A stretch of DNA of 56,242 nucleotides from Deinococcus indicus (GCF_002198095.1 NZ_NHMK01000027.1:1-56242); one strand, 5' to 3'. Shown: positions 23,510 through 31,510, counted from the first letter of the stretch. A program made the numbers and translations. The notes: generated by a model not told the origin, from the letters alone.

Positions 23510-24033
23510 AGGTGACGCTGGTACTGGACCTGCCGCGCGTAGTTCTCGGGCCGGGTGACGACCAGAATGAGCGTGCCGGAGTGCAGTCGGAGGGTGCTGC
23601 GGTGCCGCCGGATGAGGGTGGCCACCCACTTCGTGCTGGGTGGCCCACTCGACACGCGGATGTAGAGCACGTGCTCCCGCCCATCCTGATCGCTCAGGCG
23701 CAGTGAGCGGGACCCCACAAGGGTCACGGTGTACCCACGCGCGACGGCCATGAGGGTCGCTTCGCGCAGCGCCACTTCATCCGTAGCCGTGCTCGCGGAG
23801 AGGGGTTTCGGGTTCGTGAGCTGGCACGCCGCCCGGCCAGCCGTACCCAGGATGACCACAGGACCGAGGACGCCGTGCACGACCCGCAGGAGGTCCTGCT
23901 GGACCAGGGCGGCCACGTCCACGCGGCCATCGAGATCCGCGAGTCGGCGGCTCCCGATGGCCAGGTCGTGCAGGAGAGAGGAAACGTCCGCCAGAGCCTG
24001 GGCGGACGTTTCCTGGTTCAAAGGTTCACTCAA
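23488..24033 (-). CDS. Unknown 181-residue protein
   Basis: The frame is read from TTG 24033, which overlaps the preceding TGA (TTGA). Later in-frame ATG codons are possible starts. The N-terminal half is helical (ALADVSSLLHDLAIGSRRLADL), and the C-terminal half has strands (GYTVTLVGSRSLRLSD, HVLYIRVSSGP, GTLILVVTRPENYARQ). No family is recognised. It is the last gene of the 25633-23488 unit, with the secreted T4SS-like proteins, and converges on the nuclease-like gene with a short overlap. Confidence 0.45.
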   Translation of the reverse strand: MSEPLNQETSAQALADVSSLLHDLAIGSRRLADLDGRVDVAALVQQDLLRVVHGVLGPVVILGTAGRAACQLTNPKPLSASTATDEVALREATLMAVARGYTVTLVGSRSLRLSDQDGREHVLYIRVSSGPPSTKWVATLIRRHRSTLRLHSGTLILVVTRPENYARQVQYQRHLQVWALQ

Positions 24034-24980
24034 CTGGCACCCAGGCGCTCGACCGTGACGGTCCGCATGACCTCGGCGGCCGCCTGCCCGTCCACGCTGC
24101 TGCCCTGCCACTGGGCGTTGATGCTGGTGGAGGCAGTGGTCAGATCGACCTGACCGTACTTCGTTTCGCCTGGGTTGACGCGCACCACGGCATCCGTCGC
24201 CCCCAGGCCTTGAACGCCGTTCAGGGTGAGGCGCCGTTCGTCGAACGTGACGGGGACGCTCCCGGAGTTGGTAATCCGGTAGTAGACCCTGGTCTGCTGC
24301 CCGTTGGTCAGGGCGCGAAACTCGACGTCCGCCCGTGCTGGCAGAGACACGGGCACGGACACAGCAGGGGCGGCGGGTTGTGGGGTGACCTGCGACGTGA
24401 CGGTCCTGGTCGGGGTGGAGGTCGTCGTCCGAGGAACGGTTGCAGTGGGGGCAGATGCAGTAGGGGTTGCAGCGACTGCACGGGAGGCCGTGGCCGGAGC
24501 TGGCACGCTGGTCTGCGGGAGCGCGTTGGTGGGTGCGGCCTGGGTGGGGAAGCCGGGGATCTGCTGTCCGGGTTCCGGCGCCTGGTCAGCGCGAACGATG
24601 ATGTTCCGCACCCCGCCACCGCGGGACGGCGCGAGGCGCGCCTGGAAGAAGTACACGCTGTCAGCCGTCATCACCAGGATGGGGTATGAGCCGGTGCTGG
24701 CCGTCGCCCCGATCACCACCCGTTGACCGCGCTGGGAGAACTGCAGGACGCCCTCGCGGGACGTGATGACATCCACCACGTCATCGGGGAGATTGAGCAC
24801 CCAGATTTCGCCCATGGCGATATCGAGAATCCCGTACGCCTGCTTCAGATCACTGGCGCGGTACTCGCGGGTGATGCTGCCGCCCATGTACGTGTTCTGG
24901 GGGGTCTCCATTGGAGCTGCGGAGGCGAGGCCGAAGGCAAGTGATGCTCCCAGGATGACCATCTTCAGACGCGTTTTCAT
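24030..24980 (-). CDS. Exported T4SS-like protein (VirB9/TraK-like)
   Basis: A 316-residue protein with a signal peptide (MKTRLKMVILGASLAFGLASAAP). The first domain is beta-rich (AMGEIWVLNLPDDVVDVITS, RGQRVVIGATASTGSYPI), reminiscent of the N-terminal part of VirB9/TraK secretins. A Thr/Pro/Ala linker leads to a second beta domain (FRALTNGQQTRVYYRITNSG) similar to the extended strand region of VirB9. It is tentatively an outer-complex subunit. It overlaps the lipoprotein gene stop by four bases (ATGA). Confidence 0.45.
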   Translation of the reverse strand: MKTRLKMVILGASLAFGLASAAPMETPQNTYMGGSITREYRASDLKQAYGILDIAMGEIWVLNLPDDVVDVITSREGVLQFSQRGQRVVIGATASTGSYPILVMTADSVYFFQARLAPSRGGGVRNIIVRADQAPEPGQQIPGFPTQAAPTNALPQTSVPAPATASRAVAATPTASAPTATVPRTTTSTPTRTVTSQVTPQPAAPAVSVPVSLPARADVEFRALTNGQQTRVYYRITNSGSVPVTFDERRLTLNGVQGLGATDAVVRVNPGETKYGQVDLTTASTSINAQWQGSSVDGQAAAEVMRTVTVERLGAS

Positions 24981-25633
24981 TTCTGCTCCTCAACGTTCAC
25001 GGTGAGTGGGGTGGTGACGGTTTGCGTGCCATCGGACGTCGTGATCTGCAGGACGTACGCTCCGACGGTCTGGGTGGCCGCCGCGCTGATCGTGAAGCCG
25101 AGCGGGTCAGCGTCCTGCGTGACGCCCAGCGCGCCTGTGAGGCCGGTGATCCGCACGTCGGTGGCGAGTTCTCCAGCGCGGTCCGGCGTGATGGAAACCC
25201 GGCGCTGCTGACCAGGCTGCAACGTCAGGGCGGTGATGGGTTTGATGGTGTACGGCGTACGGGTCGTAGGGGTGACCGTCACGGCCAGGACGGCCGTACC
25301 GCTCCCGCCAGCGGCAGTGACGGCCAGTGGCACGCTGTAGGTCCCTGGGGCCGCCCCGGACTGCACGGCGACGGTGAGGGCGCCCGTGCTGGGTGTCACG
25401 GTCAATTCCGCCGGAACTTCGCGAGGGGTGATGTTCAGGCCCGTGACGGTATCGGCGGTGCCACTGACTTTGCCGGTCACCTGGACTCGTGTGGAGCTAC
25501 CCGGTGGGAGGGTGACGGCACTGGGATTCAGGGTGACCTCGATGGTCTGAATGAACGGATTGCTGAAGGCCCCAGTGCCGCATGAAGACAGCAGGAGGGC
25601 GGCGGGCAACAGCACGGTGCTGAGTCGTCGCAT
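24977..25633 (-). CDS. Lipoprotein with Ig-like domains
   Basis: A 218-residue protein with a lipobox signal peptide (STVLLPAALLLSSCGTG). It is followed by two Ig-like beta domains (NPSAVTLPPGSSTRVQVTG and ITALTLQPGQQRRVSIT patterns). It may serve as the lipoprotein of the outer complex, the VirB7 role, but it is larger than VirB7. ATG 25633 has the promoter motif 29 bases upstream. First gene of a three-gene unit. Confidence 0.6.
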   Translation of the reverse strand: MRRLSTVLLPAALLLSSCGTGAFSNPFIQTIEVTLNPSAVTLPPGSSTRVQVTGKVSGTADTVTGLNITPREVPAELTVTPSTGALTVAVQSGAAPGTYSVPLAVTAAGGSGTAVLAVTVTPTTRTPYTIKPITALTLQPGQQRRVSITPDRAGELATDVRITGLTGALGVTQDADPLGFTISAAATQTVGAYVLQITTSDGTQTVTTPLTVNVEEQK

Positions 25634-25662
25634 GCCCCGAGTGTGTGGGACGTGGGGGTGAC
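25634..25662 (-). promoter_or_regulatory. GTCACCCC promoter-like motif
   Basis: GTCACCCC begins exactly 29 bases before the ATG at 25633, with CACACT at -12 to -7. Confidence 0.6.
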
Positions 25663-25682
25663 GAGTGGGGAGCAACAGGAAA

Positions 25683-25762
25683 CCCCCGAGACACAAGGTC
25701 AATCGGGGGCATCTTCTGCGGGTGAGCGCAGTTCGTGTGCAGGCCTGGGACGCAAGGTCAAC
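25683..25762 (-). promoter_or_regulatory. Hairpin plus paired GACGCAAGGTCAA boxes
   Basis: Two boxes, GACACAAGGTCAA (25690-25702) and GACGCAAGGTCAA (25749-25761), lie 59 bases apart. The first forms the loop of a CCCCCGA/TCGGGGG stem (25683-25709) followed by TTT on the minus strand, so it may end the Gre-like gene's transcript. On the minus strand the boxes read TTGACCTTGCGTC, and TTGACC could be a -35 element. The same arrangement occurs at 30171-30248. Confidence 0.5.
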
Positions 25763-25801
25763 CAGTAGGGCACTCGAAGTCAACGGGGTGATGCTGAGGG
25801 T

Positions 25802-27253
25802 TCAGGTGATGCTGAGAATGTGGATCACGTTCACAACCTGGACTGGCTGTTCCCGCTTGTAGGTGACGAGTGTGGACGTGTACTGGGTGTGCACGTCGGT
25901 GATGGCCGGTGCGGTCACGCCTTCTGGGACGTGGCGCTTACTCGTGACGGTTCCGGCAGTCATGATCTGACGGCTGGTGGTGGGCACGAGGCGGTGGTGC
26001 GTGGAGGTGACGGTCACGGTCTGTCCAGCGGTGGCGTGGAGCAGGGCCTGACCGAGAGGGGAGGCGGTGCTGACTTCGCCGATCTGGGGGTGTCCATCGG
26101 TGAGGCGGACGGTTTTGGGGACGCCGGCGATGGTGATCGCGAAGGTGCGGCCGATGTTGCTGTCCACGTCACCCGGTTCCACGTCGAGCAGGTCGCGTTC
26201 GAGTTGACTGATCGCGGCGTCTGTTTCGAACATGCGGGTGCGGGCTTCATCGTAGGCGGCACTTTCACGCAGGTCCCCGTCTTCGATCGCGCTGCCCATC
26301 AGTTCGGAGATGGTCTCTCGTTCCTGTCGGAGGGCGCTCAGGCGGGTGAGCATGTCGGCGTATGCAGCGACGGAGACCACACGTTTCTTCGCCGTGTTGG
26401 TCCGGCTGGGGCGCCGTTTCTGGGGGGTGGGTTCGGGGACGGTCCGCTGAGGAGGGGTGGGCGTGTACGGCTTCCACTTCTCGACGGGTGCAATCTTCCG
26501 GACGCGGAAGGCGGGTTGGCCCTCGCTGTGGAGGTAGACGCGCCTGCTGTCATCCACGCCGTCCATCTGATCGAGCGCAGCCAGGACGCGGGTGCGCAGG
26601 TACGTGTCACTGATGGTTTCGGCGAGGGCCCGGGCGTCGCGGGGTGAGGCGTCCCAGGGGATGAGCAGGCCTTCGACGTCGAGGACCTCGGTCAGGAGGC
26701 TCTCGCTGAGGACCTGATACTCACTGTGCGCGAATTGGGTGGCTTCCAGCGCGCCCGCTTCACCCCTGGAGAGGACGGTTTCAGCGTTGAACACGCGGTC
26801 CACTTCCATCCATGAGCGGGAGAGACGAACCAGGGCGCTTTCGGCACGTAGGTCGATGTCCACGCCCTCGCGGGTGTGCACGGTCAAGGGGTCAATGAAG
26901 TCGCGTTCCGTCACGGCCACGCGGTCGCCGGATTTCACGCCAGCGAACGGCATGCCTTCGGTGATCGCGGTGCGTTGGTGGCGCGCCATGACCCCAGCCT
27001 TCACGAGGGCGAAGAACGCGTCGTATAGGGCGGGGTACTGCTGCTTGGTGCCGATCAGGACGCCGGCCAGGGGCGCCGTGATCGTCACGTCATCGCCGCG
27101 TTTGCGGGCAGCGGCACGCTGGGCGGCCACACTGGCTTGCTTGTCCACGCAGCGTTCGAGGAAGTCAGGGTTGATGGTCCGGCGAAGGAAATCGGCGACG
27201 TTCCGCTTGGGGGCGTGGGGGGCGAGCTGGGCCAGATCAAGTCGGTCATTCAT
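25802..27253 (-). CDS. Gre-factor-domain fusion protein
   Basis: A 483-residue protein. The C-terminal part resembles GreA/GreB, factors that enter the RNA polymerase secondary channel and rescue stalled transcripts. The coiled-coil tip reads SAIEDGDLRESAAYDEARTR, matching GDLxENAxYxxAK and keeping the acidic pair D and E that position the metal. Then come LERDLLDVEPGDV and the globular domain (GEVSTASPLGQALLHATAGQ, matching ISxxSPLGxALLGxxxGD). The N-terminal ~300 residues are unrelated to Gre and unrecognised. ATG 27253 has GGAG upstream. It follows a sigma-like gene, which supports a role at RNA polymerase. Confidence 0.7.
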   Translation of the reverse strand: MNDRLDLAQLAPHAPKRNVADFLRRTINPDFLERCVDKQASVAAQRAAARKRGDDVTITAPLAGVLIGTKQQYPALYDAFFALVKAGVMARHQRTAITEGMPFAGVKSGDRVAVTERDFIDPLTVHTREGVDIDLRAESALVRLSRSWMEVDRVFNAETVLSRGEAGALEATQFAHSEYQVLSESLLTEVLDVEGLLIPWDASPRDARALAETISDTYLRTRVLAALDQMDGVDDSRRVYLHSEGQPAFRVRKIAPVEKWKPYTPTPPQRTVPEPTPQKRRPSRTNTAKKRVVSVAAYADMLTRLSALRQERETISELMGSAIEDGDLRESAAYDEARTRMFETDAAISQLERDLLDVEPGDVDSNIGRTFAITIAGVPKTVRLTDGHPQIGEVSTASPLGQALLHATAGQTVTVTSTHHRLVPTTSRQIMTAGTVTSKRHVPEGVTAPAITDVHTQYTSTLVTYKREQPVQVVNVIHILSIT

Positions 27254-27268
27254 GGGTGCTCCAGGGGA

Positions 27269-27294
27269 GCGGTGGGGGGATCTCTCCCCACCGC
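27269..27294 (-). promoter_or_regulatory. Intergenic hairpin before the Gre-like gene
   Basis: GCGGTGGGG pairs perfectly with CCCCACCGC around an 8-base loop, between the sigma-like stop and the Gre-like start. It lacks a T-run, so attenuation or mRNA stability is more likely than simple termination. Confidence 0.5.
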
Positions 27295-27314
27295 AATGGG
27301 GAAAGAGATTCAGT

Positions 27315-29318
27315 TCAGAAGGGCACGTGAATTTCGCTTGCGCCTTCGGGGATGGACCACCAGGCGTCAGCCCACCACGCGAGCGGGTTCTGTAGGGCCA
27401 GGTGATCGTCCAGGATGTTGTCCTGATCGACCAGGGCGAGGAGTGCACGGCCCAGGTTCAGGTCGGTGCCGCTCTGTTCGAGGGCTTCGGCGCAGTTCGT
27501 GAGCGTTTCGCTGACGCGATGCGCCGCCCGGTACTGGGTCCGGATGTCCTTGGCGTGATCCAGGGCGGCGATCCATTCCTTTTCTGGGGCGATATCCGCA
27601 GCAGCTTCAGCAGCAGCGAGTTCGCCTTCCAGGCGGAGGAGGGTCAGTCGGGCGTCGCGCGCCCGGGCGTCGGCGCTCTGAGCGCAGGCTTCGAGCGCGA
27701 GTTGCATGGGACGGACGTAGCGGGTGCCACCCTGAACCCGGACGCGCTGGGCGCGGCGGGTCGTGATGGGCACGTGAGCGAGCTGGTCGAGCGCGTCTTC
27801 CGCGTGCCTGATCCGCACGCCAGCTTTCACGCAGGCGGCCACGAAGGTCCGGTCGGCCTTGCCCTGACGGTCCAGCTTCCGGCCGTACAGCACGGCGGCC
27901 GCCAGATTGAACCGGAAGAGGAGGGTGGGGTTGGCCCGGTGCAGGGCACCGGCGACGGCTTCGTCGTCTTCGGACGCACGCTGAAGGGGGGTGCCGATCA
28001 GTGCCGTCAGGAGGGCGGAGCCCAGCTGGGACGCACGGGAGACGGCAGTCTTGCCGCGCAGGGCAGCCTGTACGCCGCGGAGTGCTTCACGGACATCGTC
28101 CATGGGCGCATCCAGGGGCGTGCCGGTCAGGGCGAGCGCGAGACGTGCCGCCGCGATGGCTTCATGTCCCTGGCCGGGAATCCCGGCCTGCTCGCAGAAC
28201 TGAGCGAACCGGTCCCGCACCTGACGTTCCTGCTGCCGCTTCCGGTGCACGGGAAGGAGTTCCCGGACAGGAAGGCGGGTGAGGACCGCACCGTGGATGG
28301 GGCCGAACCGCTGGTAGGCGCGCAGGGCGCGGATCTGGTCCAGCTGGTGGAGCGGGGCTTCGTAGCGCTGGGGTGCCACGGGTTCAGCGGTGAGGATGTC
28401 CGCGAGGCGCTGATCGCCGTCTTCGCCGGTGACGGCGTCGAGGCGGTGCGCTTTCGCGTTCCGGTTCACCCACAGTTCCGTGACGCTGGCCAGTGCGCGG
28501 GCCTGACGCATCGTCGACTCGCTCAGTTTCGGGCGGGCCAGGATGGCGCGGGCATTCGCTCGTACAGCGCGGGCGATCCAGGCGGGGGTCAGGGGCAGCA
28601 CGCTGGTGCGGGCTTCCGGGAGGGTTGTCGTGGGGGTGGTTTTCCCGTTGACACCGGCGGCCAGGAAGGTCGCGGTGACGCGGCGCAGACCGCCTTTTTT
28701 CACGATGAGGTTCTTTCGGCCTTTGGGGAGGTGACTCGCGGGACGGGGTGTCTTGGCCAGGCGGACCCACTCGTCGAAGAGGGCGCCGTCGTTGCCGACC
28801 GTGGCGAGGAGTCTGGAGCGCCCGGAGGCGATCGCCGCGGGTGCGCCACTGGCGCGCTTGTCGTCGACCAGACGTTCGGCCGCCATGGGCATCTCTGCGG
28901 GCAGTTTGTACTGCACCCAGGCCAGCCAGCGGAAGCCGTTCTGGTTGGGGTTCCAACCGGTCCGGCGGGTTTTCCCGCCTTCGGTTTCAGTGACTCGCGG
29001 GAGCAGCTTGTTCAGCTGGTGCAGGGCGCCGTCATACGCTTCGAGCAGGCCGCCGAAACGGGTGCTGTACTCGTACGCGACTTCCAGGAGGAGTGGGCCA
29101 GCGTTGCGCGCGAGCTGGTCACGAGCGAAGAGCTGCTGGTCAGGCGACCCTGCCGTGGCCATGGAAGCCAGGTGCAGGGTCTCGACGTCCGTGAGTCGGA
29201 CGTAGTCGTTTTTTACCTGACGCAGCACTTCGAGGAACACATCCTCCCCGAGCACGTTCGGGACGGCAAGTACGGTTTGGTGGCGCTTCTCGCTCCAGAT
29301 TTCACGTTTCATGGTCAT
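27315..29318 (-). CDS. Large sigma-70-like protein (tentative)
   Basis: A 667-residue protein. Residues ~35-130 follow the order of sigma region 1.2-2: LTDVETLHLASMA, ARDQLARNAGPLLLEVAYEY, LLEAYDGAL and FRWLAWVQYKLP. These parallel LTxEEExxLA, ARxxLIxxNLxLVxxIAxxY, DLIQEGxxGL and FxTYAxWWIRxxI in sigma-70. Further on, HRLDAVTGEDGDQRLADIL parallels the region 3.2 motif SLDxPVGEDGDSxLGDxI. A clear region 4 is not visible, and the C-terminal ~250 residues are unrecognised. ATG 29318 has GGAG 8 bases upstream. The assignment is a reading of weak similarity and needs a profile search. Confidence 0.5.
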   Translation of the reverse strand: MTMKREIWSEKRHQTVLAVPNVLGEDVFLEVLRQVKNDYVRLTDVETLHLASMATAGSPDQQLFARDQLARNAGPLLLEVAYEYSTRFGGLLEAYDGALHQLNKLLPRVTETEGGKTRRTGWNPNQNGFRWLAWVQYKLPAEMPMAAERLVDDKRASGAPAAIASGRSRLLATVGNDGALFDEWVRLAKTPRPASHLPKGRKNLIVKKGGLRRVTATFLAAGVNGKTTPTTTLPEARTSVLPLTPAWIARAVRANARAILARPKLSESTMRQARALASVTELWVNRNAKAHRLDAVTGEDGDQRLADILTAEPVAPQRYEAPLHQLDQIRALRAYQRFGPIHGAVLTRLPVRELLPVHRKRQQERQVRDRFAQFCEQAGIPGQGHEAIAAARLALALTGTPLDAPMDDVREALRGVQAALRGKTAVSRASQLGSALLTALIGTPLQRASEDDEAVAGALHRANPTLLFRFNLAAAVLYGRKLDRQGKADRTFVAACVKAGVRIRHAEDALDQLAHVPITTRRAQRVRVQGGTRYVRPMQLALEACAQSADARARDARLTLLRLEGELAAAEAAADIAPEKEWIAALDHAKDIRTQYRAAHRVSETLTNCAEALEQSGTDLNLGRALLALVDQDNILDDHLALQNPLAWWADAWWSIPEGASEIHVPF

Positions 29319-29375
29319 GGGAGGCTCCTGGTGGAGGTCCGGACCGAAGCTGCAGCGCCGTGCCCCGTGTGGGAC

Positions 29376-29398
29376 CCCGGCACGCAGTTCGTGCCGGG
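29376..29398 (-). promoter_or_regulatory. CCCGGCAC intergenic hairpin
   Basis: CCCGGCAC pairs with GTGCCGGG around a 7-base loop between two genes of the operon. The same stem sequence recurs at 31278-31305 before the SSB gene. Confidence 0.5.
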
Positions 29399-29418
29399 AA
29401 GGATCGGGTGGACGGGGC

Positions 29419-29892
29419 TTAACGGGGCAGCAGCTGCTGGAGTTCCTTGGTGGGCACGATGACCCGGTAACCGACCCCGCTGGTGGGGCGGAAGTTGACG
29501 ACACTGGTGTCGCCATGCGTGAGGATGATCAGACGCACGGACCCGCTCACGGGCACGGTCCTGGACTGCATGCGGTCCCAGCGCGCTTCGCGTTGGGCGT
29601 CCTTGATCGTGTCGATCAGGTCGCCGACGTGCAGGGTGAGGGGCGCGAGGCCAGCGGCCTGCAGGCGGATGACCATGCGGCCGTCCTTCAGGTTGTCCGT
29701 GCTGCGCTGAACGAGCATCAGGCGGGTGCTGTGCTCTTCCCAGCCTTGCAGGGTGACGAGCAGACCACTGATGAGGAAAGCGGCGAGGGTGGCCACGCCG
29801 AAACCGGCGGGCAGGTCGAGCAGGATGACGGCGGCCATCAGGGCGAGGGCGATGACGGCAACGGCGAACTGCTGACGGGTGATGATGAGCAT
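29419..29892 (-). CDS. Membrane protein with two N-terminal helices
   Basis: A 157-residue protein. Two adjacent membrane segments (FAVAVIALALMAAVILLDL and GFGVATLAAFLISGLLVTL) are followed by a cytoplasmic domain of ~105 residues with helical (IDTIKDAQREARWDRMQ) and beta parts (VRLIILTHGDTSVVNFRP). The family is unknown. Start ATG 29892 has GGAG upstream. It is the first gene before the sigma-like and Gre-like genes, so all three may work together. Confidence 0.6.
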   Translation of the reverse strand: MLIITRQQFAVAVIALALMAAVILLDLPAGFGVATLAAFLISGLLVTLQGWEEHSTRLMLVQRSTDNLKDGRMVIRLQAAGLAPLTLHVGDLIDTIKDAQREARWDRMQSRTVPVSGSVRLIILTHGDTSVVNFRPTSGVGYRVIVPTKELQQLLPR

Positions 29893-30170
29893 GACGCACT
29901 CCTTGTGCCCACGGGTGGGCGGTGAAGGCGGAGCGCGCCAGCAGTCAATGTGTGGGCCCGGGAGGGCGCCAGCACACTGCTTGCTGACGCACTCCTGAGC
30001 GAAAAAAGAGAAATCCTGCCGGTCCCCGTAAAGGGGGTGCCCTCGTGGGGGCCGGCAGGATTTCGACAACGGGGGCGAAGTGACCTTCGCGGAGAAACTG
30101 AGATGACTGTAGCACCTTCTGCGCCGCGCCACAGCGGGAAATGCCACATCGGACCCACCAATGAGAAAAT
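29893..30170 (-). other. Leader/intergenic region with a strong hairpin
   Basis: No gene is seen. A long stem AAATCCTGCCGG / CCGGCAGGATTT spans 30011-30063 with an inner CCCC/GGGG stem and an A/T-rich flank on the left. It is a good terminator on the minus strand, or a leader attenuator for the downstream membrane-protein gene. The adjacent GACAACGGGGGC also follows the hairpin at 31575-31626. Confidence 0.5.
30011..30063 (-). terminator. Long hairpin terminator or attenuator
   Basis: A perfect 12-bp outer stem AAATCCTGCCGG/CCGGCAGGATTT with a short internal stem. On the minus strand it ends in CCGGCAGGATTT followed by CTCTTTTTTC, a T-rich run suited to termination. Confidence 0.7.
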
Positions 30171-30248
30171 CCCCGAGACGCAAGGTCAATCGGGGATCAT
30201 CCAGCCGGATAGGGCTGTTGTTGTACGGTTCGAGGACGCAAGGTCAAC
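30171..30248 (-). promoter_or_regulatory. Hairpin plus paired GACGCAAGGTCAA boxes
   Basis: Boxes at 30177-30189 and 30236-30248 lie 59 bases apart. The first sits in the loop of CCCCGA/TCGGGG (30171-30195), followed on the minus strand by ATTTTCTC, a likely SSB terminator. The second gives TTGACC on the minus strand with TACAAC 16 bases further, a fair -35/-10 pair reading toward 29892. Confidence 0.55.
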
Positions 30249-30278
30249 TCGGCGCGTACAGCATCTCAACGGGGTGAC

Positions 30279-31169
30279 TCAGAAAGGCAGGTCCTCGTCG
30301 GGCGGGAAGTGATCATCCAGTCCCTGATCGATGTCGAGTCCTCCCGAGTGGGTGGGGGCGGGGCGCGTCGGGGCCGGGCTGCTGGAGCGGGAGGCTCCGG
30401 CGGCGACAGGCTGACGTGCGGGGGCGGGCGCGGCACTGCGGGTCGGCGTGCTGCCCTGCGTAGCGGTGCCACGGGCGAGCGCTTCGACACGGGACGCTTC
30501 CACCTTGGTGGTGTTGCGCTTGTTACCGTCGCGGTCGGTCCAGGCTTCGTTGGTGAGGCGTCCCTGCACGAGCACGGGGTCCCCTTTACGGAGGTCCTTC
30601 ATGCGTTCGGCAAGTTCGCGCCACAACGTGACGTCGATCCAGTGGGTTTTCTCCTGCTTCTGGCCCTGGCGGTCATTCCAGGTCTCGTTCACGGCCAGGC
30701 CGATTCCGAGCACGGCGTCGCCGGCGGGGGTGTATCGGAGTTCGGGGTCACGGGTGACGTTGCCGATCAGGATGACTTCGTTCATGCCGCCGCTCATCCG
30801 CACACCGCCTCCGGCGTCCTGAATGAGTTCCGGCGAGTACCCGAGCTGCTCCATGCGCTGGGCTTTGACGCGGACCATGCTGCGCTTGCCGCCTTCCGGA
30901 GCGTCCCACTGGCTGTACTCCACGCTGCCTTCGACCATCACGGCATCGCCTGCCTTGAGGTTGCGTTCGGCCTGCCACTCGGCGGGTTTGCCGAGGATGG
31001 ACACGCGGTGGTACCAGGGGAGCTTGCGGGGCTGGCCGTCACTGCCGGTGATGTGATCTTCACCGGCGATGGTGGCCTCGAACACGGCGGTGCCGCTGGG
31101 GGTGTAGCGCAGTTCAGCTTCGCGAGCGAGAACGCCGATCAGGAAAACGTGATTCATGCCTCGTGCCAT
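30279..31169 (-). CDS. ssb: Single-stranded DNA-binding protein (two OB folds)
   Basis: A 296-residue SSB. Two OB folds in one chain (MNHVFLIGVLAREAELRYTPSG and MNEVILIGNVTRDPELRYTPAG) are the Deinococcus-Thermus arrangement, which works as a dimer. A flexible Pro/Ala/Ser linker ends in the acidic tip PPDEDLPF, which recruits replication and repair partners. ATG 31169 has GGAG upstream. It lies in the plasmid replication block, probably a plasmid-encoded paralogue of the host SSB. Confidence 0.92.
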   Translation of the reverse strand: MARGMNHVFLIGVLAREAELRYTPSGTAVFEATIAGEDHITGSDGQPRKLPWYHRVSILGKPAEWQAERNLKAGDAVMVEGSVEYSQWDAPEGGKRSMVRVKAQRMEQLGYSPELIQDAGGGVRMSGGMNEVILIGNVTRDPELRYTPAGDAVLGIGLAVNETWNDRQGQKQEKTHWIDVTLWRELAERMKDLRKGDPVLVQGRLTNEAWTDRDGNKRNTTKVEASRVEALARGTATQGSTPTRSAAPAPARQPVAAGASRSSSPAPTRPAPTHSGGLDIDQGLDDHFPPDEDLPF

Positions 31170-31277
31170 GGTGTACTCCTTGCCTCCGACGTGGAGGACT
31201 TCAGGTCCGGGGGCTGTCCGCCCTCCGGTGAGAAGGGGGGTCAGCTGGGCGGGTGAAGTCGAGTGCGCCCCGGGGGA

Positions 31278-31305
31278 GCCCGGCACGCTTTGGACGGTGC
31301 CGGGC
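31278..31305 (-). promoter_or_regulatory. GCCCGGCAC intergenic hairpin
   Basis: GCCCGGCAC pairs with GTGCCGGGC in the 158-base gap before ssb. It shares its stem with the element at 29376-29398, so it is probably a repeated processing or attenuation element. Confidence 0.5.
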
Positions 31306-31327
31306 CGCTCGAGGCGACCCACAAGGG

Positions 31328-31510
31328 TTACTGGTGGTTCAGGCGGGCCTGAACGGCGGGGAAGAGGTGGAGCCGGTCGGTGCGGATGGGTTCGCCCAGG
31401 GCGAGGCTGGTGCCTTGCTCCTGTGCTCTCACAGCCGCTCTGAGACTCTTGGGGCAGGCCCCGAATTGGAACTTGGACGTGCCGCCGACGGTGTATTCGA
31501 GTACGAACAT
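31328..31510 (-). CDS. Small 60-residue protein
   Basis: MFVLEYTVGGTSKFQFGACP starts the frame, and a helical C-terminal half includes LRAAVRAQEQGTSLALG. A strong GGAGG sits 5 bases before ATG 31510, which argues for a real gene. No family is recognised. It lies between the primase-polymerase and ssb genes. Confidence 0.55.
   Translation of the reverse strand: MFVLEYTVGGTSKFQFGACPKSLRAAVRAQEQGTSLALGEPIRTDRLHLFPAVQARLNHQ

Noticed and set aside
25265..25290. Additional GTCACCCCTACG inside the lipoprotein gene
   Set aside because: It matches the box but no start codon lies 28-30 bases downstream; the same words inside the VirB10-like gene encode VTPTP repeats.
27402..29462. 686-codon plus-strand frame opposite the sigma-like gene
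   Set aside because: Gly/Val/Arg-rich antisense composition without motifs; the minus-strand frame has ribosome sites and family-like motifs.
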